64,000 nt of DNA from assembly GCA_947000775.1 (NCBI GenBank), contig CAMQGK010000058.1:3788001-3852000 (forward strand), read 5' to 3'. The stretch's first letter is position 1, and the number at the start of each line of letters is the position of its first letter. Under the pieces are notes generated by a model. That model saw only the letters and a program-made list of their open reading frames with translations, was not told the DNA's origin and made no database searches. Shown here one piece after another: positions 34,546 through 48,900 of the stretch. The stretch is from Pterois miles (Eukaryota > Chordata > Actinopteri > Perciformes > Scorpaenidae). The translations under genes were made by a program, and so were the position numbers.

Positions 34546-35860
34546 TCACTTTTCACTGCTCAGATACAAGTCTTTCCTCCTGTCACTGTGTCTGGATGAG
34601 CGTCTGTCCTCTCTGTGATGGTGGGAGGCGCTCCTCTCCCTGCTCCTGCTCCTTCTCCTCCGCCTGTCGCCCTCTAGTCTGCTGTGGGATCTCTCAGATC
34701 TCGGCGGGCTTCTGCTGCGCTGGCGTTGCCTCCACGATCGGTCTCCTTAACGCTCTGAGCGCCACCCGTCTCTGCGACTCCCCCTCACGCTGGCGATAAG
34801 TGCAGGTCCCTGTCGGCCTCCCGGAATTCATTGCCAGGGTTTTGAAATACGTGCAAGAAGTTACAGTGCTTCCCTTTAGGGCACTTCTTTCTGTCAAACA
34901 ATCCTGAGAGAGGAAATACAAACACAACTGAACCTTGTGTCTCTGCAGGAATGTCAACAAGTGAAAATGCCACTCTTATTATCAGTATGAATAACTCACC
35001 ACATATAGCATTCTTCCAGCGTGTAACAGGACACAGCTCACAATGAAGCTGCCGACCTGCGTACCACCTCCCATTGAACCTGATGATGGCATCTTTACAC
35101 TGCTCCTCTCTGGGCAGACAAAAGGACAGGATGAAGAGTTTTATCCAAAAATTCAAACAATGTACATTTTATTTATTTGGAAAAAGTTGTGGAGTGGCTA
35201 TGTGATGACTTACGTGTCAAACTGAATGTAAACATTTCCTCTCAAGTGCGCTTCGTAATTGCAGCTCACCTAAAAAAGGAAAGTTATCAATGAAACCAAA
35301 TGTGTAGTTTTAACATGATACATGATATATTGGCTTCAAACAACTAAGTTTTTGATGAAAATCTCTTTAATGTAGTTTAATGTAGTCAAAGATTTTTAAC
35401 TAAAATATGTACTGAGTGGAATATTTTACAGTTTGAAGAACAAAATTGTCAGTACTCCCTGGTGGAAAAAAAAAACTGTAATAAAGACGCTGTTTCAAAA
35501 GTAGTGTAACATATCTTTGACATTTTTTATCAGTACTGAATAAGTAATTTCCTGTTGCTTCGGAAAATATATTCATGATACAGTATATCTGAAATGACCT
35601 GCTATCATCCGATGCATCGACCTGGATGATTCATTGGCCAGGCTCTAGAAATATAATTTTTATTGCCATGATGCCATGAACGCATTCTGCTGCTCTTAAT
35701 GTGTGAGGTTTAACTGAACTATGAATATGTAGATATACATTAAACTGAGTTTTATACCATTAGGAGGATAAAATACTGACAAAATACTTACATGAGAGTT
35801 ACAGTCCTACCACTTCCTCTGGCTTGAGCGAGAGCCTGTCGTTTCCATTTTCTTCTTTCT
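34546..35860 (-). pseudogene. zrsr2: ZRSR2-like pseudogene, unit 3
   Basis: Exons 35269-35214, 35109-35000 and 34903-34546, with the N-terminal exon remnant at about 35860-35792 carrying the 72-bp deletion. Coding-part differences from unit 2 were not noticed. Confidence 0.86.
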
Positions 35861-36490
35861 AAGCTAAACCATAAATACTTTACAGGGGGGTCTTGTGCAA
35901 AAAGTGTGCCTGTTGTTATTTGTGGATACAAATGCAATCTAAAGAGTATGACAGACAAACTTTGAGAACCACTGGCCTAATGTAATCAAAACCAGTCCTG
36001 CAAAAGGAGCACTGTAGCATTAAGAAGCCTGTAATTCCCAGGATATGATGAGAGCGTATTACAGAGGAGTTGATTCAGTTCTACGTTATCACAGACACTT
36101 GAGACAGTAGTTTGTGTTATATCTGGGTTGTATTAATCAGCAATTAATTAATCACGTAAGCAGCAGCAACAGCAGCAGCAATAGTTGCAGTAGACACACT
36201 GGCACCTTCATTAATATCACACTCAACTGACTGTGTTTTATATTCTCATTGCATTGACGGGTGGACTGTTCTCAGGTGCCTGTGCAGGTTGTTTGTGGCT
36301 CTAAATGATACTCTTGCAGACTCTGCACTCTTCCTTTGTATCGTCAATAAAACTGAAATGTTTCCAGATTTTGATTCTTTTCCTAGTGTAACTCATTTTC
36401 TTTACTTTACCTTCCTAATGTGTCGAAGTTGGCTTCTCTTGTTGCCCCCGGCTCTCTCTCTCCTTCCCTCCTGCTCTGTTCGTGCGCTAC

Positions 36491-36494
<4 letters not shown>

Positions 36495-36551
<57 letters not shown>

Positions 36552-36652
36552 ACAGAGAGAAACCACGGCTCCCAAATAGGAGCTGGCTCCCGTTGTTCAC
36601 ATCGAAGAGCCGGCTCTAAGGGCCGTTTTGTTCCCGACCGACCCATCACTAG
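36495..36652. repeat. GA microsatellite module, unit 3
   Basis: GA run 36495-36548, then the conserved palindromic module ending at the CCCATCACTAG boundary. Confidence 0.5.
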
Positions 36653-38381
36653 TGCCGGCAGACACGTTGAGTGGGGGCTCAGCCTGCAGCTGTCTGCCGG
36701 ACCCTGTGGGTTTAGGCTGGCCCGAGGTTGCTGGCAGAGGATTTGGGTGGTGAACTGAAAATCTTCTGCCAGCAACCTATGGGCCCCGCCTCCACCTGCA
36801 GGTTCAGGTGGAGGGGGCCCACAGGTTGCCGGCAGAGGCCTTGAGTGGGGTCTCAGCCTTCAGCTGTCCGCCACACTCTGTGGGTTTAAGCTGGCCCGCA
36901 AGTTGCCGGCAGAAGCGTTGGGTAGTGGCTCGGCCCACAGCTGTCTGTCGGTAACTGCGGATGGAGGCTCGGCCCGCAGGTGTTCGCTGGAACCTGCAGG
37001 TGGAGGCGGGGCCCGTAGGTTGCCGACAAAGGCCTTAGGTGGAGGCGGGGACCGCAGGTTATTGGGAGAGGTGTTGGGTGGAGGCTCAGCCAGCAGCTGT
37101 CTGCTGGAGTCTTCGGGTGGAATGGGCCCACAGGTTGCCGGCAGAGGCGTTGGGTGAAGGCTCAGCCCGCAGCTGTCTGCTGGAGTCTTCGGGTGGAATG
37201 GGCCCACAGGTTGCTGGCAGAGGCGTTGGGTGGAGGCTCGGCCCGCAGCTGTCTGCTGGAACCTGCAGGTGGGGGTTTGGCCCTTAGCTGTCTGCCACAG
37301 CTTGTGGGTGGAGGCGGAGACCACAGGTTGCCGGCAGAGGCGTTGAGTGGAGGCTCCAACCAAAGCTTCTGCCGGCAACCTGCGGGCCCTACCTCCACCC
37401 AACGCCTCTGCTGGACACCTGCAGGCCCTGCCTCTACCCGACGCCTCTGCCGGAAACCTGCAGGCCCTGCCTCCACCCAATGCCTCTGCCGGCAACGTGC
37501 AGGCCCCGCTTCCACCCGCACGCTCCAGCAGACAGCTGTGGGCCGAGCCTCCACCCAAAGTATCTGCCGGCAACCTGCGGGCCCCTTCCACACGAAGTTG
37601 CCAGCAGACAGCTGCGAGCCACGCCTGCACCCAACTCCTCTGCCAGCAACATCAGGCCCCTCGTCCACCTGCACAGTCCGGCAGACAGCTGTTTGCCAAG
37701 CCTCCACCTGCAGCTACAGGCCAGGTTTCCACCCAAAACCTCTACCAGAAACCTGCGGGACCCCCATCTCCACCTGCAGGTTCTAGCAGACAGCTGCGAG
37801 CCGAGCCTCCAACCAACACTTATGCCGACACCCTGATGGCCCCAACTCCACCTGCCGGCTCTGGCAGACAGCTGCGGGCCGAGCTTCCACCTAAAGCTTC
37901 TGCCAGCAACCTGCGGGCACAGCCTCCACCTGTAGGTGCCGGAAAAAAGCTGCGGGCAAAACCTCCACGTTCAGCTTAAGGCAGAGCCTCCCCCCAACAC
38001 CTCTGCTGGCAACCTGCGGGCCTCTCCTCTGCCAGCAGGTTACGGAAGACATCTGCGGGCCCTACCTCCACCCAACGCCTCTGCCTTCAACCTGCGGGCC
38101 CCGCCTCCACCCAATGGTCTTTGCCGGCAACCGGCAGCCGGCAGAGGCATTGGGTGGAGCTGGGGACCACGGGTTGCCGGCAGAGGCGTTGGGCGGAGGC
38201 TCGGCCCGCAGCTTGGCTGGAGGTGGAGGTGACTGTCTGCCAGAGCTGGCAGGTGGAGGTGGGGTCTGCAGGGTACTGGCAGAGGCGTTGGGTGGAGCCT
38301 CAGCCTGCAGCTGTCTGTCGGAGCTGCAGGTAGAGGAGGGGCCTGCAGGTTTCCGGTAGAGGTTTTAGGTGGCGGCTGACA
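36653..38381. repeat. GC-rich minisatellite, unit 3
   Basis: Contracted third arm, and a unique inserted or converted piece (TTGGCTGGAGGTGGAGGTGA) at about 38213-38232. Confidence 0.9.
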
Positions 38382-38766
38382 GGTGTTTAAGATGTAACTT
38401 TTTTTCACTGTTAGAGGCGGAGGAGATGGTGGACACAAAAGGATTTAGATGGAGCATGTGTGCAACCATCTGCTGTCTGCAGGTGGAGGCTAAGACAGCA
38501 GATGGCTGCTGAGTTGACGTCGGTCGGTGGCTGAAATTGATGGAGGTCGGCAGAGGCTGTTCACTAAAGGTATATATTTTGCTAGTAGGCGGAGACTGTC
38601 GGTGGAGGATCTAACCCGGAACTGCATGTACTGACTAAAAACAGATTATTCTTATAAAGAAAACTTAAAATCACAATATTTTATAAAGAATACTTAGAAT
38701 CACAATATTTACAGATCCCTTAAAATCACAATATTTACCATCTAAAAGCGCTAATTTGATCAGGTT

Positions 38767-41000
38767 TCATTTCTTAGCTCTTTTAGCGGATGGCATACTA
38801 GGCTTCGGTTCTCCCTGAATGTCGACATCATAACGGGGAGGAGAGACTCCAACCCCGTATGACACCTCCACCTGAACCAGCCCGTCTTCCCCTACTGTTG
38901 ACGTGAACGTTGGACGATTCAGCCTCTCCCACAGCTTCTGTTTGATGCGCCGTCCAAGCTCTAAACTGTAGGGACGCTGGCGGCCATTCTTGAACCTGTG
39001 AGGAGCCGAGGTAACACACATTTAATCTGAATGATTTGTGTGGTCAAAATACTTATTTTTAGGTTGCAGTTATTGTAGAATATAATAATTATCTGATTGA
39101 AAGAGTCCTGATGTTTGGCTCAAACATACCTCAGCATGTCATCAACCACTTCGTGGTAGATCCGCTGGTACTCTTCCACCGGGTGGTTGTTGATCAACAG
39201 AGGGCCGTCGTCGAGCAGAGGAGCAGAGGAGGGCTGAGGGCTGGGGGCCATCTTGGAGACCACTGGAAGCTCAGAAGGGGAGATGGTGGCAGATGGGATG
39301 GGGGGCTCGGGAGCGGGGACCTGCTTCACGACCTCTGGAGGTTCAGCCACGGAGGTCCGCTTCCTCTTCCTGGGAGGGCTGGCAGCCGACTCAGACTGAT
39401 GCTGCTCCTGGAGAAGGTAAGAAACACAAGAGGATGTCAGACTCCAGTTAACCTCTGACTGACCAATGAGCTTTTATTATCTCATAAGAGAAAAATACAT
39501 CAGATGCACTGCATAGAACTAAGTCCTTATTTTTTGTCCTTTTTAACTGTATTTCAGACATCAAGTCCTGGATGGCAGAGAACTTTCAACAGCTCAACCA
39601 GGACAAAACTTTTTAGCCATTGGTACACGGGATCAGAGAGAGAAACTGGCGAGCAAACTACAAGTCGTCTCTTTTAGCCCATGTTAACAAGTAAAAAATC
39701 TTGGTGTAATATTTGACTCACAACTGAATTTTGAGGCTCAGATGAAGGACATCATAAGAAAGGCATTTTATAATTTAAAGAACATTGCTAAAGTACACCA
39801 GTTTCTCTCTCATGCCAATGCAGAGGCACTTATTCATGCTTTTATTACCTACAGGATTTATTACTGCAATGCTCTTCTTTCTGTTCTCCCTAAAAGATTT
39901 GGGGCTGCAATTACTTGAAAACTCAGCTGCTCCAATGTTGACAAAAAAAACAGAAAGAGAGCTCAAATTACACCGATTTTTAAGTCTCTGCATTGGCTTC
40001 CTGTGTCTCTTAAAATTGATATTAAAAGTCTTTTATTGTTTTATAAAGATCTTAATGGATGAGCTCCTTATTTATTTAACTTGCTTTTACCATATGAACC
40101 CAGCAGAGCCCTCAGGTCTTCTTGAAGAGGCCTTTTAACTGAACCCAAAGTTAGGACTGAAACATACGGGGAGGCATTTTTTTACTACTATGCCCCCCAT
40201 TTATGGAATAAGCTGCCTGAAGATCTGAGGGCGACATGTAGTATTAATAGTTTTGAAGTAAGCTTAAGACCCATCTTTTTAGTCTTTCTTTATCAATTTT
40301 AGGTATTGTATTTTATTTTATTCTGTTTTACATGTTATTAAATATGTTCAGTTTTATTTTTTAAAACTTTCAAATTTTTCTTCTTTGTTTCCTCAATTCA
40401 TTCTATTTCTTTTAAATTCAAGATGGCGTGTCCTCAGTATTTCCTCAGTATTTAATCTGTTGATTGTGTGAGTTGTGTGAGTTGTGTGAGTGTTGACTGT
40501 AAAGCTCTTTGTGCTTGTATGAAAAGTTCGACACATATAAAGTTATTATTAATTTGTCAAATTAACAGACCCTTCACAGATTCGATTTCAGAAAAAAATT
40601 GTGATTTTACACCTGGATGCAGGAAGAATTTAAAGTAAAGCACAATAAAAAATGTCCTTAAACTGACATTTTCACAGATTAAAGCTGTAAACTGGTAAAA
40701 ACTCTGATGGAAACTCAACAGAAAAGTTGCTGTAATGTAAAATGAGTCTAATCAGCAGTGCAATATGTCTGTACAGTAGACCGTGTCCCAAAACATTCAG
40801 TATTCACAATATAGTCCACCACGTGTTTACCATTGGTGTAAAACTGTCTGACTCTCTACCTTTTTAAGATTGCATTGTGCATAATTTAGGACATTAACAT
40901 ATTTTTCTATCCAAAGTAGTTACCTGGCTGCCCCTGCAGCACGGACGCTGTCTGAGGGTTGCAGGCTTCCTGGCTCTCTTCTGTCTGCAGTAGCTGTGGT
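38767..41000 (-). CDS. Unidentified 3-exon protein, unit 3
   Basis: Exons 41000-40924, 39407-39130 and 38995-38767 with intact splice sites and frame. Carries the Cys-to-Arg form of the first exon. Confidence 0.58.
39556..40552 (+). mobile_element. L2-type LINE fragment, unit 3
   Basis: Same insertion. An extra A in the ACAAAAAAAACAG run (about 39943-39952) opens a longer frame of 117 codons, which is incidental. Confidence 0.82.
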
Positions 41001-41477
41001 CTGCAAGAGCAATCAGCACAACAAACTGCAACAACACATGCTCATGTTAGAATGAGGCTTCACAAGTAAATGCAACACACAGCACGGAATAATGGGAATT
41101 TCATTCTGCAATTTTCTGCAAAAATTCAACTAGATAATAAAATAATGACTTTACTGTCAGGGCGTGACCTACAGAGGAGACAGGAGGAGCTTATTGGCTG
41201 CTCTTAATAACACATGAGCTTCACTTAATCATATTTTTCTGTATCTTCTTTAGGCTTGACGTATCATTCATACATGAGTGTGATTCATCACTAGTTAATA
41301 AAGATTTTAGCATGGTTGCTGTTCCTGCCATCACCATTGAAGTGTGTGTAGCTGTTTATTTGACTACATTTTGTCTATTTGTGTCTGTAGATTTCTCCAA
41401 AATTCACCAAAAGTTACCATTAGATACTGCCTCATTTGCTTATTAAAAATACAATTTACTATAAATATATATAGAAT

Positions 41478-41881
41478 ATACATACCTGGCAACCGAGATA
41501 CCATGATCAAGAAGGTGGTTCACCCAGGGCGAGGCTTAGTCATTGCACTCCGGCTGAGCTGACCTCTGCGAATTCCCCAAATGTGGGAATCTCGACTGCA
41601 TAATTGGGAGTTGGCTTGGTAATCGGAGGGTCACCGGTTTAAGTCCCGACATGGACCAAGAACGAGTGTGAACTGGTAGCTGGAGAGGTGCCAGTTCACC
41701 CCTTGGGCAGTGTCGAAGTGCCCCTGAGCAAGGCACCAAACCCCCAACTGCTCGGGGCGCTTGTCAGGAGCAGCCCCCCTCACTCTGACATCTCTCCATT
41801 AATGCATGTATGTGTACTGTGTGAAATTAACAACAGTGTGTAAAAACTGAATTTCCCCTCGTGGGACTAATAATAGTTGTT
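41478..41881 (+). mobile_element. U1-SINE chimera, unit 3
   Basis: U1-like part 41478-41605, SINE part 41606-41881. The trailing TTC run is about 2 bp longer, with GCTTTCTTC where the other units have GCTCTTC. Confidence 0.86.
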
Positions 41882-42975
41882 GTTGCTTTCTTCTTCTTCT
41901 TCTTCTTAATTTCAGAAAAAAATGTAATACAAAGAATAATTGTCTTAATGTAAGTGATCAACTGGGGAAGTTTTATGGTTTCTATTAGTGTTTTTTTACT
42001 CTTATTTACCTGTAATGTCTTCAAAATCTGTCTGTAATTTTATAATCCATATCTTTAAAGGTCCCTTTTCTCAAAATTATTTTTTTTGCTGAGACTCTTA
42101 ACCAGAAACCTCCACTTCAGTAGTCCTCACACATAGTTTATCTGTGTTGAAATAGTAGAGTGAGTTTCTAATTTTCTTTCTTACATGGAAAGTCTCGCAA
42201 TATTTGCTGCAGTGTGTCATTGTGTGCATGGTAGCGCACCCCCCATATTCAGCAGTTAGATATATGTAACGCAACCTCTCTCATCATAACAACACGTTAT
42301 AACCAGCTGGCCACAGAAATAATGAAAGTGCATGTTATTTTACCATAAGTGGAATAGTACAATGACTGTAGTCGTCTCATTACACAGATAAAACGGATCA
42401 TTACATAATTTGTTCATACTGAAATATTAGCTGGCCCCAGATCTGATGTGGAAACCTGAATAAATAGTTTTAATTTATGAATATGCAAAATGGAAACAAT
42501 GGAGGTTTTTCTTTGACACAGCTGGGGCTCCTTCAGGACAGGTCAAGTAATAAATCAGGACCAACATTTAATACAGTATGTTTGGTATTATGTTCTAGTG
42601 CTGCATGTTCATAACATATCAGTTAAATTAGCTCAAACCACAAAGCTGCCATGAAAATATAATGTCACATATCATTATATTATCAGTAGGCTACGGACGC
42701 CATTTTGTGAAGGCCTACTATGTGAGTCATAGTTGGAGCAGTGTTCATGGCACAGTCTATTTACAATGTATGATGAGGGCTCTGAGAGCACATCGGAGAA
42801 GTTTGCTCTAAGGGCTTTCTACCAGAAATCGTCTTAAATTTAGACAACAACAAACTTGGTTAAGTTTAAGACAAGATCAGAGTTTGAGCTCAAATAAACC
42901 CTTGAAATCAAACGTCTCCGATGTTCGCTCCAAGAGCGTCGACGGTAAAATACATAGAAAGTGTTAAAATCTCAC

Positions 42976-43152
42976 ATTTTCCATGGTGAAGTCAGTCAGG
43001 TCTCTTTGGTCACCCTCTGGAAGTCTTCGGTCTTTCACACGATGGATGAAATAATCACTTGACTCTGTCGTTTTCAACAAATCGTGGAGTGCAACTTTGG
43101 ACAAACTTTTCCGGCCGTTGGATGATTTGTTAATGTTCAAATTCTGCTTCAT
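42976..43152 (-). CDS. Candidate first coding exon, unit 3
   Basis: Open, His form as in unit 2. Start codon and possible donor preserved. Confidence 0.33.
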
Positions 43153-43861
43153 AAATGATGCGCCTGAGAGAAACCATGGCAACCATGGACGGCATTTTGT
43201 ACGCACGAGATTTTACAGTCAGGTCTCACCTCTGTGATGTAAAGTTTCATCCAATCAGCTGCGAAAGGCATGAGATCAAGTCCCCATCTAAGTACTGTAT
43301 GAAGAAACATGATCGCGTCCTCAGTCATATTGTTTGATAGATGTTTGGTTCCAGTCTCATGCGCAGCTACTGATGGGGATGACTACAAGTCTTTCTGCGA
43401 CTCCTCAAACTGATGTTTGTTCACACTGACTGTTAATATTTAGTATTTATTCCTTTGAGTTTATTAAATACTTGGAGTCATCACACAGCAGCAGGATCGA
43501 TATGTGCGTCCCCACACTGTCAGAGAAGCTGTTTTCAGATTTCAGGTTGATTTAGTGACAACATTTAGATCATAGCAGCCGTCCTCAGGATGGGTTCAGC
43601 TCCATCACAGCTGTCGGCCATATTTATTCTAACTAAAAATTAAAATTTCTACTGCATTTCCTCTAGACGGTCAAAATTGCGCCGTCAAGTTTATTATTAC
43701 ACTGAGTTTCTAATTTTGTTTCTTAAATGGAAAGTCTCGCAATATTTGCTGCAGTGCGTCATTGTGTGCATGATAGCGCACCCCCCATATTCACCATATC
43801 AATATATGTAACGTAGCCTCTCTTATCCTAACAACACGTTATGACCAGTTGGTCACAGAAA

Positions 43862-44015
43862 GACTCGTGGGGACTAGTCAGACTGTAGCGTTCGAACTGA
43901 TGAAGCCACTTGGATAAGGGGCGAATCTCTTCAGAGACAAATCTAAGTCCAGTTGCCTTCGATCCCATTTTTTGCCAGAATGAATATGACCTGGATGAAT
44001 GAAAACTCCACAGAG
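43862..44015 (+). mobile_element. TSD-flanked short element in subrepeat B, unit 3
   Basis: TSD copies at 43853-43861 and 44016-44024; GAATCTCTTC form as in unit 2. Confidence 0.6.
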
Positions 44016-47000
44016 TCACAGAAATAATGAACGTGTATTTTATTTTACCATAAGTAGAACAGTACAGTGACTGTAGTCGTCTCATAACACAGATGAAACG
44101 GATCATTACATAATTTTTCCATACTGAAATATTAGCTGGTTCCAGATCTGCTGTGGGAACTTGAATAAATTGTTTTAATTTAGAAATATGCAAAATGCCA
44201 TCGTAAAATGGAAATGATGGAGTTCTTTCTTTGACACAGCTGAGGCCTTCATCAGGACAGGTCAGGTAATAAAGCAGGACCCACATTTAATATGTTTGGT
44301 GTTATGTTTAGTGCTGCGTATTCATAACAAATCAGTTAGATTAGCTCAAATCACTAAGTTGCCATGAAGATCTAATGTCACATATCTGCTGGGAATTATT
44401 GTATTCAAGTAGGCCTACTTCAGAGTTGGATTCATCCATAATAACACTGTGTCCCAGATATCAATTTGTGATATCAATGATTTTATTAGATACATCAAAA
44501 CAGGATAAAATGATATTATCAGTAGGCTAATGACATTTTTTGTTGGCCTACTATTTGAGCCGTGGTTGGAGCAGTATTCATGGCACAGTCTGTTTACAAT
44601 GTATATGAAGGCTCTGAGAGCACATGTCACATTTTCCATGGTGGAAGTCAGTCGAGTCTCTTTGGTCAGTCTCTGGAAGTCTTCAGTCATTATCACCGTG
44701 GAGGAAATCCTCACTTGAATCCGTAATTTTCAACAAATCGTCGAGTGCAACTTGTTGACAACTTTTCTGGCCGTTAGAGGATTTGTTGTGATATTGTCTG
44801 GTTGTTTCCAGTCTCATACGCAGCTACTGATGGGGATGAAACTGATGTTTGTTCAATCTGTCTGTTAATATTTAGTATTTATTCATTTGAGTTTATTAAA
44901 TGTTTGGAGTAATCACACAGCAGCAGACTCGATATGTGGGTCTTCACACCGACAGAGGCGCTGTGCGCATTTTACGCACGTGGCACAGCTTCTGAAACTT
45001 CATTAATGAGGCCGATTTAAGTCTCCCGACAGGACAACAGGATCGGTGAGGATCTAATGTACATATCACTCAGTTTTACTTTTTCCACTCAGATTTCAGG
45101 TTAATTTGGTAAGATCACGTGGAACGTAGCAGCTGTCTCCAGGATGAGTCCAGCTCCATCAGAGCTATCGGGACATTTTAGTCTAACTAAAAATCCAAAC
45201 AACATTTCCTCTAGAGGGTCAAAATTGTTTTCTTCTGCCCTGTCGAGTTTATTAATGCTGTTCACTGAGTTTTTAATTTTGTTCATTATCGCAACATCAG
45301 CAAGAGTGGCGTCATCGTGCGCATGGAAGCGCACTTTCCATATTCACCATATCAATATCATCAACACATACTCTCTCATCATTAAAAACAACACGTTATG
45401 GACAGATGGCCACTGAAATAATGAAAGAACATGTTATTTTACTATAAGTTTGACAGTACAATGACTGTCGTCGTCTCATGACACAGATGAAACGGATCAT
45501 TACGCACAGGCAGGGATTTTCCTGAAACACTGAAACTGGTAATTAAATTCAGTTGAAATTCAAAAAAGAGAATTAAGTTAAGGAAAAACAAGCAAGCAAC
45601 TAAAGATTCAACAATAACGGAACATTTTTACGGGTGTTTTTATTGCATTTCATTGAATCATGTTTATTTTTCAGTAGATAATCATAGTGACGTAGCAACT
45701 TCATGTCTCGACTAAATTATAATATCGCAACGCAAACATACAACATTATCGTCACTATGAGATATTATTGCTTCAACAGACATGCAGGTGTCACATTAAT
45801 AACTTCATCTACTAATGTAAGGCCCTCAGCCCCTCAGTGCGTGCGCTTTCAAAACTGTCCCTGCTGCTTGCCGTCTGTTGATGTTACTGAAGGAAATTTT
45901 GGTTGGATAACTATCACAAGAACTCTTATAAGAGCATTTTGAATCTCTTACAATGACCAGTTTTACTTATTAATTACCGTGTCCATGCAGAGAAAGAAAA
46001 GTAATGTCATAATTTCAAAGAAATTTCAAATGGAGCTGGTGTTAGCTTGACCTCGTTAGCTTAGCAATTGTCTTAGCAAGGTGAAAATGAATCGACAAGA
46101 AACGCTTTTAGTACATTTATGGTTTTTGAAAATGGCTGGAGTTCCCCTTTATGGCCTCTGGATGTCACTAAAGAACAATGTAACTTTGTAACAAATCAGA
46201 AAACTCATCACAGATCTTCCAGTCCTAAAACAATGGATGATTAATATAGACACGTCAATACTAAACTATGTTTATAATAATACTGTGGCGTTTTATATCA
46301 TGTGTATTCATTAATGTGTGCTGTTGCTTCTTAAATAAACTAAACTTGTATTAATTTAATAAGGATGGATTTGTATACAGTACCTGAAATATATAAACTG
46401 CTTGTCAAAAATCCTCTTTCAAAACACTTGCCATTTCACAGCATGTCCTTATTTTATTTAACATATTTTATTGCCTTTACATTTGACATGTTACAACCTG
46501 TTACGCAAACAAGCCACATACTGTACAGTTGAACAGTTGTGTTACTTTCTATTACACAACACTGTTTGTTTTCGGTCTGGATGTTTTCCAATCATGAGAA
46601 GATAATGTATACAGCATATATTCAACGTTTTTTTGTTCACACTGATTGTCACACTTTTGTGGGTTTTAGACTGCAGCTGAACTCCAGAGGTAGTTTTGTC
46701 CCTTCCTGTCTCACTGCAGCACTCAACACATTACCTCAGGATGTTAGAGAGAGAAACACATCTGAAACATCTGTGTGCAGCTGTGGAATACTGTGTTGGC
46801 CTCTGCTGGTCCTATTGAAAAACTATGTGAAGATGCTGTACTTGTACCTGGAGTAAAGGCACGTTAGTTAGATGGACCTGATGGCTGTAGTTGACATCAG
46901 GATGGAAGTCTTTTGCAGAGGACAATTACACATTTGTATTTGGTTCCCTCTTGTTAATCAAGCTTGTTGAGAGCTTCAGGAGCTTAAAGAATCAGTCTGA

Positions 47001-47192
47001 TCTGGTTCCGCCTCTACCACAGGCAGAGAAACACAGGCTGAGAATGACAAACAGCAGCAGATGATCATGTCTGTTTGTTGAAGTTATCATTAAATTGGTG
47101 TGCACAGAAAGCAATCAAGGGATTTACTATGATTGTGTTAAAAGTCATGTAGTTGTTTTGAAGTAATATTTTATTTTGTGTGGTATTTCTAG

Positions 47193-47693
47193 ACTGAAAC
47201 ATGCACCAGCCTGGACTCGAGGATTTGAGCAGGTGCTTGTTAGAGAGACAAAATCTGGAACAGAAATCATCAGTTTTCACTACTGGTTCCAGTTCTACCT
47301 GCAAGTAAAAAGTACCCACTTGGACTACAAAGGATACAAGGCCAGGGATCATGACTTGGTGAGTAGAACTGTTCATCGGACAAAATGTCTGCGGGGACAC
47401 AATCTGTTGTCTCTGTCTTTATTTATTTTTTATTCTGCTAAGCTAACGTTCATGTGTGTCTATCCACAGCCTGATCACGACGACCACGTTCTGAACCTCC
47501 AGTTCAGCTGGCACAGTTTTGGGAAGCCTGTTGGTAGCGCCTTCATTGGGACCTGACCTGAGTTTGACATGGCACTCTTCACCATCGTCTTCCTCACGAA
47601 CACAGAGAGGAGCACCGCAGTGCTGGTCAACATCGACCAGTGTTAGATGAAGGTGGTGGTGATCAGACATGGACGCTCCCTCGGGGAGCATCC
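47193..47693 (+). pseudogene. EndoU pseudogene, unit 4
   Basis: Exons 47193-47358 and 47470-47693 with stops at 47554-47556 and 47644-47646. The intron between them keeps a GTGAGT donor and a CCACAG acceptor, so this is a DNA-level copy and not a retrocopy. Confidence 0.87.
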
Positions 47694-48498
47694 CCCAATC
47701 TGCTCAGCAGCAACAGCAGACATGTTAGGCAGCACTCACATATAAACATGATAAACAGTGATACTCAGTCTGAGGCACAAATGTACTGTGATATAGTTAA
47801 AACGTAACAAACCTGCATAATGCCGTGCAGGACATAGATGAGTACACGTCTGTAATTTTTATCAACACCTTTGTAAACTTGATTCATTTGTCACAAAAAG
47901 CTATTTCAATAAAAGTAATTCATGCTTTTTAAAGTCAAATATTTGGTGTGTTTATGAGATATCCTTTCATTTCCTTTGTAATACATTCAAATCACTTCAT
48001 TATACGGATGCAATGGATTAAGTATGAGTATGTGGAAGAAATACTCAAATCCTTTGAGCAGAGCTGTTTTAGTAACGTGTAACAGGGTAGCGGAATAAAT
48101 AGTGTGATCATGTTCTCCTGAACATGGAAGTTGATGGCAATTGTTTTGAATTTAAAGCATTACATCTTCAATTCTTTAAGACATCAGTAAGAGATCTAGT
48201 GATGTAGACTGTTTCTTATTTACTTCACTTCCCAGGTAGATAAATTTATATATTATATGTTGACTTCACTGAACTGATAAAGCATTTTAAATGAGTGGTC
48301 CATGGTCCAAATGAGTCCAGTTCCCTTTAGTCTGACTCACTGGGTGTAGACTGGGTAAAACCCTACCAATGGCCATGTATTTCATGTACATCCTCCATTT
48401 GAAAGTTATTAACAATAAATGTATTATTGTATATTAAAAAAGAGACACCCCATCTGATCTTTTGTTTTATATTGTTTTTATTTAGCAACATTAACTAT

Positions 48499-48501
<3 letters not shown>

Positions 48502-48568
<67 letters not shown>

Positions 48569-48631
48569 CTATATTGTAAATTTCCCCACTGTGGGACTAA
48601 TAAAAGAATATCTTATCTTATCTTATCTTAT
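48502..48631. repeat. TA microsatellite plus tail, unit 4
   Basis: TA run 48502-48566. The tail carries a G-to-A change (AATAAAAGAATATC) not seen in the other units. Confidence 0.75.
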
Positions 48632-48900
48632 TGTACTGCAGTTCCAGCGATCCAGTGTTCAATAATTAAAGCCACATTAACAGTCTTCCAAAAGCAAAAT
48701 ATTCACATATGTACACATTGGTGGCGGGTTCTAACGTACTGCATCACTGCTCTAAAATTTCAATTATCCTTCCCTATACCGTTCACATAGTTAAGAGGAG
48801 AAAAGCCAGAACAAATTCACAGATTTTGAAATGGAGGAGCCAGTAGGTAAACATGTCAGCGTATCCAGCAGGCCCACTTGGTATTTCTGTGTTAGACTGT

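Larger units (their letters stand above)
30358..44720. repeat. Macrosatellite unit 3 (14.4 kb)
   Basis: Third copy, with a clean deletion of the segment matching 2093-2622 of unit 1 (junction near 32112). A rearranged stretch near 38210-38240 in the GC-rich block is unique to this unit. A T-to-G class variant at 30478 (reading GAAAGTG) is shared only with unit 5. Gene-free stretches 31141-32829, 33551-34141, 35270-35791, 35861-36494 and 40553-41477 hold only the AT-rich intergenic or intronic sequence of the unit. Confidence 0.97.
42161..45503. repeat. Nested subrepeats A-B-C across the unit 3/4 boundary
   Basis: A 42161, B 43703, C 45266. Same structure as the preceding boundary. Confidence 0.85.
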